From contig NZ_JAFEJA010000002.1 in NCBI RefSeq assembly GCF_016919245.1, positions 1,986,501-2,050,500 of the forward strand: 64,000 nucleotides of DNA, in the 5' to 3' direction. The translations under genes and the position numbers were made by a program. The number at the start of each line of letters is the position of its first letter. The first letter of the stretch is position 1. The notes under the pieces were generated by a model. The model was not told the DNA's origin and ran no database searches. It saw only the letters and a program-made list of their open reading frames with translations. Source of the DNA: Streptomyces zhihengii (GTDB lineage Bacteria > Actinomycetota > Actinomycetes > Streptomycetales > Streptomycetaceae). Shown piece by piece: positions 17,589-26,089 of this stretch.

Positions 17589-19187
17589 TCAGCGTTCAGT
17601 CTTGCCGAAACCGCGGTGGCGTCCGGCCGCCTTCGCGAAGATCAGCCGCCAGGGTCCGGCCAGCCGTACGAATGGCTGGAACGGGCTGGCTGCCACCAGC
17701 GATGCAAGGTGGGCCGGGGACGTCCGGGGTAGGGGGGCGAGACCGGGCGGTGGGGTGACGGCCGCGTGCAGGGCCGGGGCGAGGGCCAGCAGTCGGGCCG
17801 TGGCCACGGGGCCGTGCAGCAGCACGCCGGCCGTCGCGACGGCCGTCCAGGCGGGCCCGGCCCACCAGGCGGACAGGACGGCCGCCGCGATCAGCGGGGC
17901 GCCGAGCAGCCAGGCGGCCTCGTCCGCCCACTCCCGGGCCACCAGGATCACCCTGGCTGGGCGGGAGAGTGCGGTGGGAAGGTGCGCGACGGCGGCAGCG
18001 TGGCGGTCGGGGCGGGCGGAGGCAGTGAAGGCCAGCGCGTGGAGGTTGGCCAGTCCGGAGGGTTCGGTGTAGGGCTCGTCGAGGACGGCAACGGCGGAGG
18101 CGGTGAGGTCGGCGCCGAGCAGGGACAGCCGGTGCCCGGTGCCGAGGTCTTCCATCGGTTCGGGAAAGCCGCCAAGTGCTCGGACAGCAGGGAGATAAAC
18201 GGCCATGCCGCAGCCCACGCCGTACACCATGGGCCGCAGCCACATCCGGACCGCCTCCGGCAGACGGGAGGCGGCCACGAAGCGGTGGAGGCGGACGCGG
18301 GCGAGTTCGATGCCGAGCGAGCGCCGCAGCTGGTAGGCCCATTCCCCCTCCAGCAGCAGACCGACCGGGCCGGCCGCAAAGGGGCGGCGAGCCAACAGCG
18401 GCAGCCGCTGCTGCTGGATGAGCGCCGGGGCGCGCCGGGTGCGGGTCCGGTGCGCGGTGGCCTCGGTAGCGAACGCCTGAAGGGTGCGCCGGTCGGGGGC
18501 CGCGTCGGCGTCGTAGACCACTGCATACGTGTCGTCAGCGTGCTCGTCCTCCCTCCACCCGAGCGGGCCGAGAACCCGCTCCAGGCGGTCGAGGGCGAAG
18601 TTGAGCTGTCCGGCCTTGCGTCCGCCGACATCGGGCTGGTGGAGATGCACCAACGGCAGCCCTCCGTCCGGCAGGCGGGCGGCGAGGGACGTCACGATGT
18701 CGGCGGTGGTCGGCTCAGCGTCGAACAGTTCGGACAGCACCCGTAGCCGGTCGGCTGATCGTTCGGCGTTGACCGTCTCGGCGACCTTGCGGCAGCGGAC
18801 GGTCGGGAACAGGCCCCGCAACTGCCCTGCCTCCAACGGGGCGTGGGCTGCCAGGGCCGCCAGCCGGTCGCGATGTCCGGCGCGTGCGGAGACTTCGCGT
18901 TCGGTGGTGATGACCACGACGGCGGCGCGGTCGCGCGGGTAGTCCAGTGCCCTGAACGCGGTCACCGTCTCCTCCGCGATGGTCTGCTCGCGCAGCATCG
19001 GCAGCAGCACCACCAGCCACGGCACCGCGTCCTTCCCCGCCTGCGTCCCAGTGGGTGTGCTGCCGGCGCGGGCGAGGAGCCACCTCGCGCATACCTCGAC
19101 CGCGATCAAGGCCCACAGCGCGCGGGCCAGCAGCAGTGTCAGCAGGACGGGCACGGTGGCCTGCAGCCACATCTCGGCCGCGGTCAC
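17589..19187 (-). CDS. membrane glycosyltransferase, GT2-like
   Basis: This 532-residue protein starts with a hydrophobic helix (VPVLLTLLLARALWALIAV). A GT-A nucleotide-sugar domain follows, with WLVVLLPMLREQ and the metal-binding AVVYDADAAPD. Two or three further hydrophobic segments lie in the C-terminal third (WLLGAPLIAAAVLSAWWAG and neighbours). The layout fits processive or lipid-linked GT2 enzymes at the membrane. Its ATG overlaps the stop of the upstream GT4 gene by four bases (19184-19187). The acceptor and donor cannot be told. Its coupling to a cytosolic GT4 enzyme suggests stepwise assembly of a short glycan. Confidence 0.72.
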   Translation of the reverse strand: MTAAEMWLQATVPVLLTLLLARALWALIAVEVCARWLLARAGSTPTGTQAGKDAVPWLVVLLPMLREQTIAEETVTAFRALDYPRDRAAVVVITTEREVSARAGHRDRLAALAAHAPLEAGQLRGLFPTVRCRKVAETVNAERSADRLRVLSELFDAEPTTADIVTSLAARLPDGGLPLVHLHQPDVGGRKAGQLNFALDRLERVLGPLGWREDEHADDTYAVVYDADAAPDRRTLQAFATEATAHRTRTRRAPALIQQQRLPLLARRPFAAGPVGLLLEGEWAYQLRRSLGIELARVRLHRFVAASRLPEAVRMWLRPMVYGVGCGMAVYLPAVRALGGFPEPMEDLGTGHRLSLLGADLTASAVAVLDEPYTEPSGLANLHALAFTASARPDRHAAAVAHLPTALSRPARVILVAREWADEAAWLLGAPLIAAAVLSAWWAGPAWTAVATAGVLLHGPVATARLLALAPALHAAVTPPPGLAPLPRTSPAHLASLVAASPFQPFVRLAGPWRLIFAKAAGRHRGFGKTER

Positions 19188-20200
19188 CGTGCTTCCTCCA
19201 TCAGTTGGTAGACGCCGCGCATTTGGTCGGCGACGAGGGGCCAGGCGAACTGCTCTGCCCGTTCACGGGCGGAGGCCCGCCTGGCGGCGTGCGCGGCGGT
19301 GCCGGTCTCGGTGAGGACCTTCTCCACCGCCTCCGTCGCAGCGCCGACGTCGCTGGGCGGGGGGAGCAGGGCTGCCTCTCCCGTGTAGTGGCGGATGCCG
19401 CCGACGTCGGTGGCGACGACCGGCGTGCCGCAGGCCATCGCCTCCAGGAGCGCGTTGTTGGCGGTCGCGTCGAGTAGCGGCAGCAGCATCACGGCTGCCT
19501 GCCGGTACAGCGCGAGCAGGGCCTGCTCGGCGACGCCTTCGAGGACGCGAGCGGCCGGGTGCCAGGCCCGGGTACGGGCCTGGCGGGTGACGACAACCAG
19601 CTCGACGCCGTCGCCGTAACGGCGGTGCAGCCGCTGGTGGACCGCGTCCAGGACGGTCCAGTCCCGCAGCCACCAGCCGACGGTCAGCACCAGCGGCCGG
19701 TCGGACGGCGGCGACGCGGGCGCCGGAGTGAAGGCGGTGGTGTCGATCCCGTGAGGTACCAGGTGCACGCGGTCGGCGGGCACCAGGTCGGCGAAGAACG
19801 CCTGCTGGTGCGGGTCGAGAACGACGATGCGTTCGGCGGTCGGCGCGAGCTTTCGCCACGTGCAGGCCGGCAGGTGCTGCTGAAGGTGTGCGGGCGGCTG
19901 GTGATAGGTGACGGCGGTCGGGCCGAGGCGGCGGCGGGAGAACCAGTATTGCTCGTCCCCGTACAGTACGTGGGCGGCCGAGCGAGAGGCCAGCAGGTGC
20001 AGGTCGGTGGCGCAGTGCTCGGCCGGGTAGAAGGGCAGCGGGCAGCTTCGGGCGAGCAGGCGGTGTGCCTGACCGGCCGCCCTGGTGGCGAGCGGTCCGG
20101 AGGGTGGGGTGATGCGGCGGACTTCGGGGAGGTGGTCGAGAAGGCGGTCGTAGCCGCCGTGGGCGGTGTGCCAGGGGACGCGGACGACGGAGGCGATCAC
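19184..20200 (-). CDS. glycosyltransferase family 4 (GT-B) protein
   Basis: The 338-residue protein has GT-B features of family 4. The second Rossmann domain starts at RPLVLTVGWWLRDW, and the nucleotide-sugar site reads LLDATANNALLEAMACGTPVV, with the Glu typical of the EX7E motif. A glycine-poor N-terminal domain lacks the usual GG loop but has HTAHGGYDRLL near residue 15. It lies six bases after the P-loop kinase gene and overlaps GT2 by four bases. It probably transfers a hexose within the same pathway as the mutase-like enzyme upstream. Confidence 0.78.
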   Translation of the reverse strand: MIASVVRVPWHTAHGGYDRLLDHLPEVRRITPPSGPLATRAAGQAHRLLARSCPLPFYPAEHCATDLHLLASRSAAHVLYGDEQYWFSRRRLGPTAVTYHQPPAHLQQHLPACTWRKLAPTAERIVVLDPHQQAFFADLVPADRVHLVPHGIDTTAFTPAPASPPSDRPLVLTVGWWLRDWTVLDAVHQRLHRRYGDGVELVVVTRQARTRAWHPAARVLEGVAEQALLALYRQAAVMLLPLLDATANNALLEAMACGTPVVATDVGGIRHYTGEAALLPPPSDVGAATEAVEKVLTETGTAAHAARRASARERAEQFAWPLVADQMRGVYQLMEEAR

Positions 20201-20206
20201 GGCGGC

Positions 20207-20758
20207 TCACGCCTCCTTCGGGGCGAGAAGACCGAGGGACCGCAGTCGGCCGGTGATGGCGTGGGGACGGTTGAGGTGGACGACGGGCTGGCCGTCGGCC
20301 TGGTCCGGGTGGAGACGTTCGGCCCAGCGGCGGCGGTGCCGGCGGTGGTGGGCTGGGCCCCACCACAGGATCGAGTCGCGGGCGAGCAGGTGGCTGAAGG
20401 TTTCCCGGTTCCCGGCGAACAGCTCCTGCCGGGTGCCAGCCCGCCGGAGCGAGCGGTGGATCAGCCGGGGCAGGCAGACCCTCAGCGGCAGGTCGAGCCA
20501 GATGACGAGTTCGGCGCGAGCCAGCAGCGTCTCGCCGACTTCACCGCCGTAGTTCCCGTCGGCGATCCAGATGTCCGAGGCCAAGGCGTCTCGGACGCGG
20601 GCGTGGAAGAGCTCCGGGCCCACAGGGGTCCACCTCGGTCCCCAGAACAGCTCATCCAGGTCGAGGTGGGGCAGGCCGGTGTGGGCCGCGATGGCGGCGG
20701 CGAGAGTGGACTTCCCGGAGGCCACTGGGCCGACCAGCGCGATGCGCTTGGGTATCAC
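20207..20758 (-). CDS. adenylate-kinase-like P-loop protein
   Basis: This small P-loop NTPase (183 residues) has Walker A GPVASGKST at about residues 10-18, followed by LPHLDLDELFWGPRW. That arrangement is seen in adenylate-kinase-like or FlaR-like proteins that act as small-molecule kinases. A later LVIWLDLPLRVCLPRLIHRS is the strand and lid helix of the fold. The start overlaps the HPr-kinase-like gene stop by four bases (20755-20758). The substrate is unknown. In this setting it may phosphorylate a sugar or nucleotide. Confidence 0.7.
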   Translation of the reverse strand: MIPKRIALVGPVASGKSTLAAAIAAHTGLPHLDLDELFWGPRWTPVGPELFHARVRDALASDIWIADGNYGGEVGETLLARAELVIWLDLPLRVCLPRLIHRSLRRAGTRQELFAGNRETFSHLLARDSILWWGPAHHRRHRRRWAERLHPDQADGQPVVHLNRPHAITGRLRSLGLLAPKEA

Positions 20759-21840
20759 GGAAGCCTCCTCGCGACGGCATCAGCGAGCCGTTCCAGCAGG
20801 TGAGGAGTGTGCACTCCGGCGGTCACTTGCATCACCGGCACCCGGGCAACCAGGTCGTCCATGACGTCGGCGGCCTGCCGGGCCAGTTCGCCCTCGGAAC
20901 GGGTGCGGTCGGCGAACCACGGGTGCAGCCAGTCCTCGTCGTGCGGGGTACAGCACACGGCGGCGAGCGCAGCGCGAGCCGCCGCCGCGCCAGGGAAAGC
21001 GACGCTGATGTCCCGGTCGTCGTCATAGAGCCGCGGGAGCACGACGAGCCGCAGCGGGGCGCTTTCCCTCACACGGACGGCGAAGGCGCCAGCGAAGTCG
21101 TGCGGGGTCCACGAAACTTTGCGGGACGTGCCGAAGTCGGTCGGCAGCACGCTGTGCGGCGGCAGGCTGCTGTTCGGGGCCAGCGCCGACAGGGTGCCGC
21201 CGGCGATGCGGACCGAGATCGGTACCCCGACCAATTTCGCGGCCAACTCGGTGACCAGTACGCGGTCAGACCCGACGAGGTCGGCGCGACGGTGAGCGGC
21301 CAGGGCTGTGATCAGGGTGGTCTTGCCGGCCCCGGATGGGCCGGCGATCAGTACCCCGTGGTCGTCGACCGTGGCGGCTGCGGCGTGGAAGGCGGTCCAG
21401 CCGCGGTGTTCGGCGCAGCGCAGGACGACCTCGCGGATCACCCGCAGGGCGTACCGCTCTCCGCGGTCGGTCCCTGGGTGCAGCACGATGTGCAGACGGC
21501 CCGTCGTGTCGCGGGCGTACAGGTGGTCTGCCGGCAGGTGCGAGGCGGGGTCGGGCTTCCACCAGCGGACCTGCCCGAGCCGTGAGTCGAGGTACGGCTC
21601 GCCGCGGAACGGCAACACCTCCAGCGACTGTGCATCGGCCAGACGGGCCCCGTGGCCGCGAAAGAGGTCTTCGCTGTGGTGGATGCGTATTTGCGTGAGC
21701 TGCCCGCACAGCGGTGCCGTCGATTTCTCGGGGGAGAAGTTCTGCAGGTGGATGCTCTGGTCAGGGTGGAAGGTCTCGTCGGTACGGACGTCGAAGCGGT
21801 GCCCGGCGAAGGCGACCGTCCCGTTGCTGCGGCCGCTCAC
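20755..21840 (-). CDS. HPr kinase-like protein
   Basis: The 361-residue protein resembles the C-terminal P-loop domain of HPr kinase/phosphorylase. Walker A is GPSGAGKTTLI near residue 168, preceded by FHAAAATVDDHGVLIAG and followed by ADLVGSDRVLV. There is no HPr protein nearby. In actinobacteria such HprK-like proteins occur in RiPP and glycan clusters, where the substrate is usually not HPr; some lasso-peptide relatives phosphorylate a peptide. It is coupled to the mutase-like gene upstream and the kinase gene downstream by four-base overlaps. A role in phosphorylating a pathway intermediate is inferred, not shown. Confidence 0.7.
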   Translation of the reverse strand: MSGRSNGTVAFAGHRFDVRTDETFHPDQSIHLQNFSPEKSTAPLCGQLTQIRIHHSEDLFRGHGARLADAQSLEVLPFRGEPYLDSRLGQVRWWKPDPASHLPADHLYARDTTGRLHIVLHPGTDRGERYALRVIREVVLRCAEHRGWTAFHAAAATVDDHGVLIAGPSGAGKTTLITALAAHRRADLVGSDRVLVTELAAKLVGVPISVRIAGGTLSALAPNSSLPPHSVLPTDFGTSRKVSWTPHDFAGAFAVRVRESAPLRLVVLPRLYDDDRDISVAFPGAAAARAALAAVCCTPHDEDWLHPWFADRTRSEGELARQAADVMDDLVARVPVMQVTAGVHTPHLLERLADAVARRLP

Positions 21841-23261
21841 CTCTGTCCCCCTGTTGCCGCCATGGCGTCGGGTGCCTGAATGAGGAGTTCTTCAGTGGTG
21901 CCGTGCACCAGGCGTCGGGCGATGTCGATGCCCATCTTCACCGCGTGGTCCATGTTGCCGATCTCGTAGCGCCATGTCCCGAACCGGCCTCGTGGGTAAA
22001 TCCCTTGGGACTCCATCCACGGCACCACTGTGGCCAGGGCCTCATCACGGTCGAGGGTGGGTATCGGGTAGGCGTAGTCGATCAGTTCCAGGTGGGTACT
22101 GGCCAGCGGCGCGTCCTCGGGCACGAGGCCGTGGCGCCGCAGGGCCTGGTCGCAGTCGAGTATGAGCTGGCGGTGTTCCAGCGGGGTCCCCGGCAGCGTG
22201 GAGGTCTCGGTCATCCACGCGCTGAATGTCGTTGTGTCGGCGCCGGGGACGTTGGCAGGGGCGTACTTGCTGAAGTTCGTGGCCCGGTAGAACGGCACCT
22301 CAGGCTGGGGGAAGTACAGCCAGGACCGTTCGTCGGTGGTCGGGGCTTCGTAGCCGAGGCCGACCATGGCCACCGTGGTGTGCTGCAGCCGTCCGGCTGC
22401 CGCTCGCACCGCCTCCGGGGCGCAGGCCGTGATGGCGGAGAGCTGGTCAAGGGGACCGGTGGCCACCAGGTGGTCGAAGCCGATGAGGTCGCCGTCGGAG
22501 AGCGTGACAGTGCGGGCGGCCGGGTCGACGGCGACTGCGCGGACTGACGTCCGCAGGCCCGCGTCGAGCCGTGCGGCCAGGCGGCGCCAGATCTCTCCGG
22601 TGCCGCCGCGGGCGGGGAAGGCGAAGGTGGCGTTGGGTCCCCACCGGCGGGCCGGCGGGGCGGTCCCCGAGAAGGCAGCCAGGATTTCACCGGGATCGAC
22701 CGGGGCGACGCGTTCGGCGACCCAGGACGAGGCCATCTGCTCAGGATGCGTCGCCCAGACCTTGGAGTTGTACGGGCCGAAGAACCGCTCCACCAGGCCC
22801 GATCCGTACATCGCCTGCAGCCACGTGGCGAAGTCCATACCCGCGGCCATCCCCTCCTCGCGCCGTTGGCAGGCGCTAAGAAGATCGTGCACACACGCCT
22901 CGGCGTCCTCGGCCGGGAGGCGGTGGAGGTACTGCTGGAAGGGGTAGGGCACCCACCGGTCGCGGAAGCGGATGTAGGACGACCGGTCGTGATGCAGCAG
23001 CTCGTCGGGGGTGAACAGCTCGGCAAGTAACCGGTCGAACTCGCCGAAGTGGGAGAAGACCACGTGCCCGCCCAGGTCCCAGGTGAAGCCGGCCGGATCG
23101 ACCACGGACGAGGCAAGTCCGCCGGGCAGAGGGGCAGCCTCCAGCAGCGTCCAGGAACGGTGACCCAGCCGCTTCAACTCGTCCGCACAGGCCAGGCCAC
23201 AAGGGCCGGCGCCGAGAATGACAATCCTCTCGGAGGGTAAGGCGTGCGGTGAATCGGGCAT
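21837..23261 (-). CDS. UDP-galactopyranose mutase-like FAD enzyme
   Basis: The 474-residue protein begins with a Rossmann FAD site, VILGAGPCGLACADEL. Mutase/amine-oxidase-like motifs follow: GGHVVFSHFGEFD, YPFQQYLHRLP and YNSKVWATHPEQM. The C-terminal FAD block is GRFGTWRYEIGNMDHAV. These are typical of UDP-galactopyranose-mutase-like proteins in polysaccharide loci. General annotation may call it a protoporphyrinogen-oxidase-like protein instead. I chose the ATG at 23261 because GAAGGAGG sits just upstream; the longer frame has no ribosome site. It precedes the HprK-like gene with a four-base overlap. A furanose sugar precursor is a plausible product. Confidence 0.72.
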   Translation of the reverse strand: MPDSPHALPSERIVILGAGPCGLACADELKRLGHRSWTLLEAAPLPGGLASSVVDPAGFTWDLGGHVVFSHFGEFDRLLAELFTPDELLHHDRSSYIRFRDRWVPYPFQQYLHRLPAEDAEACVHDLLSACQRREEGMAAGMDFATWLQAMYGSGLVERFFGPYNSKVWATHPEQMASSWVAERVAPVDPGEILAAFSGTAPPARRWGPNATFAFPARGGTGEIWRRLAARLDAGLRTSVRAVAVDPAARTVTLSDGDLIGFDHLVATGPLDQLSAITACAPEAVRAAAGRLQHTTVAMVGLGYEAPTTDERSWLYFPQPEVPFYRATNFSKYAPANVPGADTTTFSAWMTETSTLPGTPLEHRQLILDCDQALRRHGLVPEDAPLASTHLELIDYAYPIPTLDRDEALATVVPWMESQGIYPRGRFGTWRYEIGNMDHAVKMGIDIARRLVHGTTEELLIQAPDAMAATGGQR

Positions 23262-23333
23262 GAAGCCTCCTTCGATCGGCAGACGGTAAAGCTGTGACCC
23301 GCGTCCGGCGGGCAGCGGTGACAGAACGGGGGC

Positions 23334-23377
23334 GGGGTGACCCCATCGACGATGCACGGGACGCGGCGGGGTCACCC
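23334..23377. promoter_or_regulatory. pair of GGGGT-N-ACCC(C) dyads upstream of the mutase-like gene
   Basis: GGGGTGACCCC (23334-23344) and GGGGTCACCC (23368-23377) are two copies of one palindromic pattern. They are about 33 bases apart, close to three helical turns, and 73-117 bases upstream of the mutase-like start on the minus strand. They lie in the only sizeable gap of the operon. They could be an operator for a dimeric regulator such as the adjacent XRE protein. High GC makes chance occurrence possible. Confidence 0.3.
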
Positions 23378-23462
23378 TGCTCAGGGTCGGCTTCGACCGC
23401 GAGGGGTTGGTGCAAGAGCGCGGGCCGCCGACAGGGTCCGGCCGGCGCAAGCTGGAGGTGCC

Positions 23463-23717
23463 TCAGGTCGCCGGCCCCTCGATGTCCGAGTCCACGTGTG
23501 CGTTGTGGATGTGGAAGTAGGCCACCTCCATCTGCTCCTCGAAGCCCTTGCCGTGCACGAGCGCCTGGAACATTGTCGCGCTGACGAACCGGCAGTAGTC
23601 GCAGGTCTCCCCACCAGCGGGTCCCTCGCGGCGCGCCATGGCCGCACGGGCCTGCTCCACTGCTTCGGGAGACAGCCCGTCCAACAATTCCTCGGTCAGG
23701 TCCGTGTCATCGCTCAC
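23463..23717 (-). CDS. small CxxC protein of the glycosyltransferase operon
   Basis: This 84-residue protein has an acidic N-terminal half (DLTEELLDGLSPEAVEQAR). A compact C-terminal half holds ETCDYCRF and FHIHNAHVDSD. The two Cys and the H-x-H-x2-H pattern could form a metal site. I do not recognise the family. The GTG at 23717 was chosen because the frame upstream has another codon character. It follows the XRE/TPR regulator by 64 bases on the same strand and precedes the mutase-like gene by about 200 bases. It might be a carrier, substrate or regulatory peptide for the HPr-kinase-like enzyme; that is speculation. Confidence 0.6.
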   Translation of the reverse strand: MSDDTDLTEELLDGLSPEAVEQARAAMARREGPAGGETCDYCRFVSATMFQALVHGKGFEEQMEVAYFHIHNAHVDSDIEGPAT

Positions 23718-23781
23718 GCCGCCATCGTGGCCACTAAGGACCCTGGAAACTCTTTCACTTGAGCGAGAGTCCCAGCGGCCC

Positions 23782-24966
23782 CTACATGCCGATCCAGCCC
23801 GCCATGTTCCGCAACGGCTCCGGCGTCCGGCGGGAGAGGTGAACGAGCCCGCGGATCGTCTCCCTGGCACCAGGGTGATAGCGGGTCTGCTCCGGCGCAG
23901 CCCGCCGCGCCGCCCAGAGCGACCTCAACGACGCCTCCGCTTTGCCCAGTTCCATCTCGACGCGGGCCCGGTCGATGAAGAAGTGCGCGCGGCGGGACGT
24001 CGCGATCGAGGCCGGCAGCTTGATCGCCTTGGCTTGCCGCAGTGCCTCGTCATACTGACGCATCTCCATCGCCACAGTCATCTCGTGCAAGGCCACGTTC
24101 ACCGGACCGAAATTGAGCCAGTGCACCTTGCTGGCGTCTCCGACCCGCCCCGCGTACTCGCGGGCCCGTGCGATGTGGTCGGCGGCCGCGCTAGCGTTCT
24201 CCGCCCGCGCGGCAAGCACGGAGCCGCCCAGGTGAAGCTGGCCGGCGACGGTGAGGGCTTCGCGGGTCGCGTCGCCCGGAGCAAGCAGCCTGTGGCCGGA
24301 GCCGACCAGGCGCAAGCCGATGCCGTACTCCCCTTCGCGGAAGTAGACCAACCCCCGGAAGTACTGCCGCATGGCCGCCAGGCAGGGGTCCGAGGCCCGC
24401 TCCGCGGCCCAGCCGAGCCGGTCGAGGGCGACGCTGGCAAGATCGAAGTACCCCAGCTTCACCGTGACGTCGTGCGCGGTGCGGTAGGCGGAACCGAGCG
24501 CCTGCCACAGCTCCGTCGTCGGCGAGCGCCAGCACAGGGCGGTCAGCTCCGTGATGACGTCCGGAAGCGCTGCCGCCGCCGCATGCAGGTGGGCGGCGCG
24601 GACATGGGCACACAATTCCTCGGCGACGGTGACGAGCTCCTCGGCCGTGCGCGTGGTGACCCGGGGATCGTCGCCGAGGTCGTACAGGTCGAGGGACTCA
24701 CGGATCGGCCGGATCAGCTCCGCCAGCCGGTCCTCCTGCATCTGCGTCACGTACGGTTGACCCGTCAGCACAGTGACATCGATCCGCAGCGCCCGCGCGA
24801 CGGCCGCGACGAAGTCCGAGGACGCCGGCCGCGCTCCGCACTCGACCTGGGTGAGCCAGCTATACGAGTACGGAATCCGGTCGGACAGCTCCCGCTGCGT
24901 CAGCCCCGCTAGCCTCCGCTGCTCCTTGATCCGCGTACCGGTGTAGTCCCCGTCCCGCGTCGGCAT
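23782..24966 (-). CDS. XRE-family regulator with TPR-like region
   Basis: The 394-residue protein begins with a Cro/C1-type helix-turn-helix (GTRIKEQRRLAGLTQRELSD ... YSYSWLTQVECGARPAS). About 300 Ala/Leu/Arg-rich helical residues follow that look like TPR repeats. This architecture is common in Streptomyces regulators beside biosynthetic genes. The ATG at 24966 has GGGAG ten bases upstream; the longer upstream frame has no similarity and overlaps the divergent flavoprotein gene. It lies head-to-head with the flavoprotein (120-base gap) and directly upstream of the small CxxC gene. It is the likely local regulator. Confidence 0.8.
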   Translation of the reverse strand: MPTRDGDYTGTRIKEQRRLAGLTQRELSDRIPYSYSWLTQVECGARPASSDFVAAVARALRIDVTVLTGQPYVTQMQEDRLAELIRPIRESLDLYDLGDDPRVTTRTAEELVTVAEELCAHVRAAHLHAAAAALPDVITELTALCWRSPTTELWQALGSAYRTAHDVTVKLGYFDLASVALDRLGWAAERASDPCLAAMRQYFRGLVYFREGEYGIGLRLVGSGHRLLAPGDATREALTVAGQLHLGGSVLAARAENASAAADHIARAREYAGRVGDASKVHWLNFGPVNVALHEMTVAMEMRQYDEALRQAKAIKLPASIATSRRAHFFIDRARVEMELGKAEASLRSLWAARRAAPEQTRYHPGARETIRGLVHLSRRTPEPLRNMAGWIGM

Positions 24967-25086
24967 ACCGGACTCCCGTCTCTGACTCGTTACTTGGAAC
25001 GCTACGCGTTGCTCTATGCCGCGACAGGCGGATTCACAAGGGACTCCGCCGAGTTGGTGGGCGCCTGGCTGTGATCGGATAGCCCC

Positions 25087-25641
25087 ATGACCACTCCGAC
25101 CCTGTACCTGTTCAGCAGCGCGGCCCCGCCTGTCTTCGACGTCGCACGCGTTATCGAGGAGGCGCAGGCCAACGGCTGGGACGTATGCCTCGGTCTCACC
25201 CCGACGGCCGCCCGCTGGCTCGCCGACTCGCTCGACGGCCTCGCCGCCCTCACCGGCCACCCCGTCCGCTGGGACTACCGCCTTCCCGGACAGCCGGACG
25301 TGTGGCCGAAGCCGGACGCCGTCGTCGTCGCGCCGGCGACCTTCAACACGATCAACCAGTGGGCGCTCGGGATCACGGACAAGTGGCTCGTCGGCGTAGT
25401 TGCCGAGGGCATCGGCAAGGGCATCCCCATGGCGATGATGCCGTGCGTGAACCGGGCATACGTTGCACACCCGCAGTTCGAACGCTCGATCGATGCCCTC
25501 CGGAGCGCTGGGGTCCGGGTGGTGTACGGCGAAGGTGGCTTCATCGCGAACGAACCGGGCCAGGGAGATCCCGCCACCTACCCGTGGCGGTCTGCCCTGG
25601 ACGCCGTCGCCGACGTACTCGACCCGACCCCGACCGTTTAA
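25087..25641 (+). CDS. flavoprotein (phosphopantothenoylcysteine-decarboxylase-like)
   Basis: This 184-residue protein resembles the flavin-binding HFCD fold. It starts with LYLFSSAAPPVFDVARVIEE, and PKPDAVVVAPATFNTINQWALG contains the FMN-binding PATxNT motif. GIPMAMMPCVN occupies the place of the substrate-recognition PxMNxxM motif. Such proteins oxidatively decarboxylate C-terminal cysteines or cysteine conjugates, or act as unknown flavoproteins. It is divergent from the XRE/TPR regulator, with which I have often seen such genes paired in Streptomyces. A link to the glycosyltransferase operon is possible but not shown. Confidence 0.75.
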   Translation: MTTPTLYLFSSAAPPVFDVARVIEEAQANGWDVCLGLTPTAARWLADSLDGLAALTGHPVRWDYRLPGQPDVWPKPDAVVVAPATFNTINQWALGITDKWLVGVVAEGIGKGIPMAMMPCVNRAYVAHPQFERSIDALRSAGVRVVYGEGGFIANEPGQGDPATYPWRSALDAVADVLDPTPTV

Positions 25642-25758
25642 CAGGACCTGCTGACCGGCTGGTAAGGCCGCAGAAACCCACAGCAGCGGCACGAATCAGA
25701 GGTGTCCGACGGCAAGAACCTTCGGGTGCGGGGCGAGCTCGGTTGACGTCCAGGCGGC

Positions 25759-26013
25759 CTACTGGTCGTAGGTCCATGCCCGTCCGGCCTGGCGATACTC
25801 CTCGACAGGGATGGGTACGACGCCGGCCCGCATCTGTGCGGTGTAGAGCAGGCCGTCCAGGTGGTCGATCTCGTGGTGGACCAGCCGAGCGAGCCCAGGC
25901 TCGTAGACGGCGGTCTCCACCCAGCCCTCCAGGGTGACGGTCTCCACGGTGATCCGCAGCGGCCGGGGGACACGGCCGCGGACGCCGAAGAACGACAGGC
26001 AGCCTTCCCCGGG
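25759..26013 (-). pseudogene. peptide deformylase remnant
   Basis: The minus strand encodes EGCLSFFGVRGRV (deformylase motif 2, with the metal-binding Cys). HHEIDHLDGLLY (motif 3, HExxH) and a normal-looking C-terminus ending at 25759 follow. The N-terminal third with motif 1 (GxGLAAPQ) is absent: a stop codon (TAA on the minus strand, 26014-26016) immediately precedes GEGCLS, and upstream residues (LGETVEGNP) are in another frame. It is therefore a truncated, frameshifted copy. The essential chromosomal deformylase is presumably elsewhere. Confidence 0.72.
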
Positions 26014-26089
26014 TTACCCTCGACGGTCTCCCCGAGGGCTGGGCCACCGAAGCGGCCACCATCACCACCGCCTGGCGCCCGCCTACACC

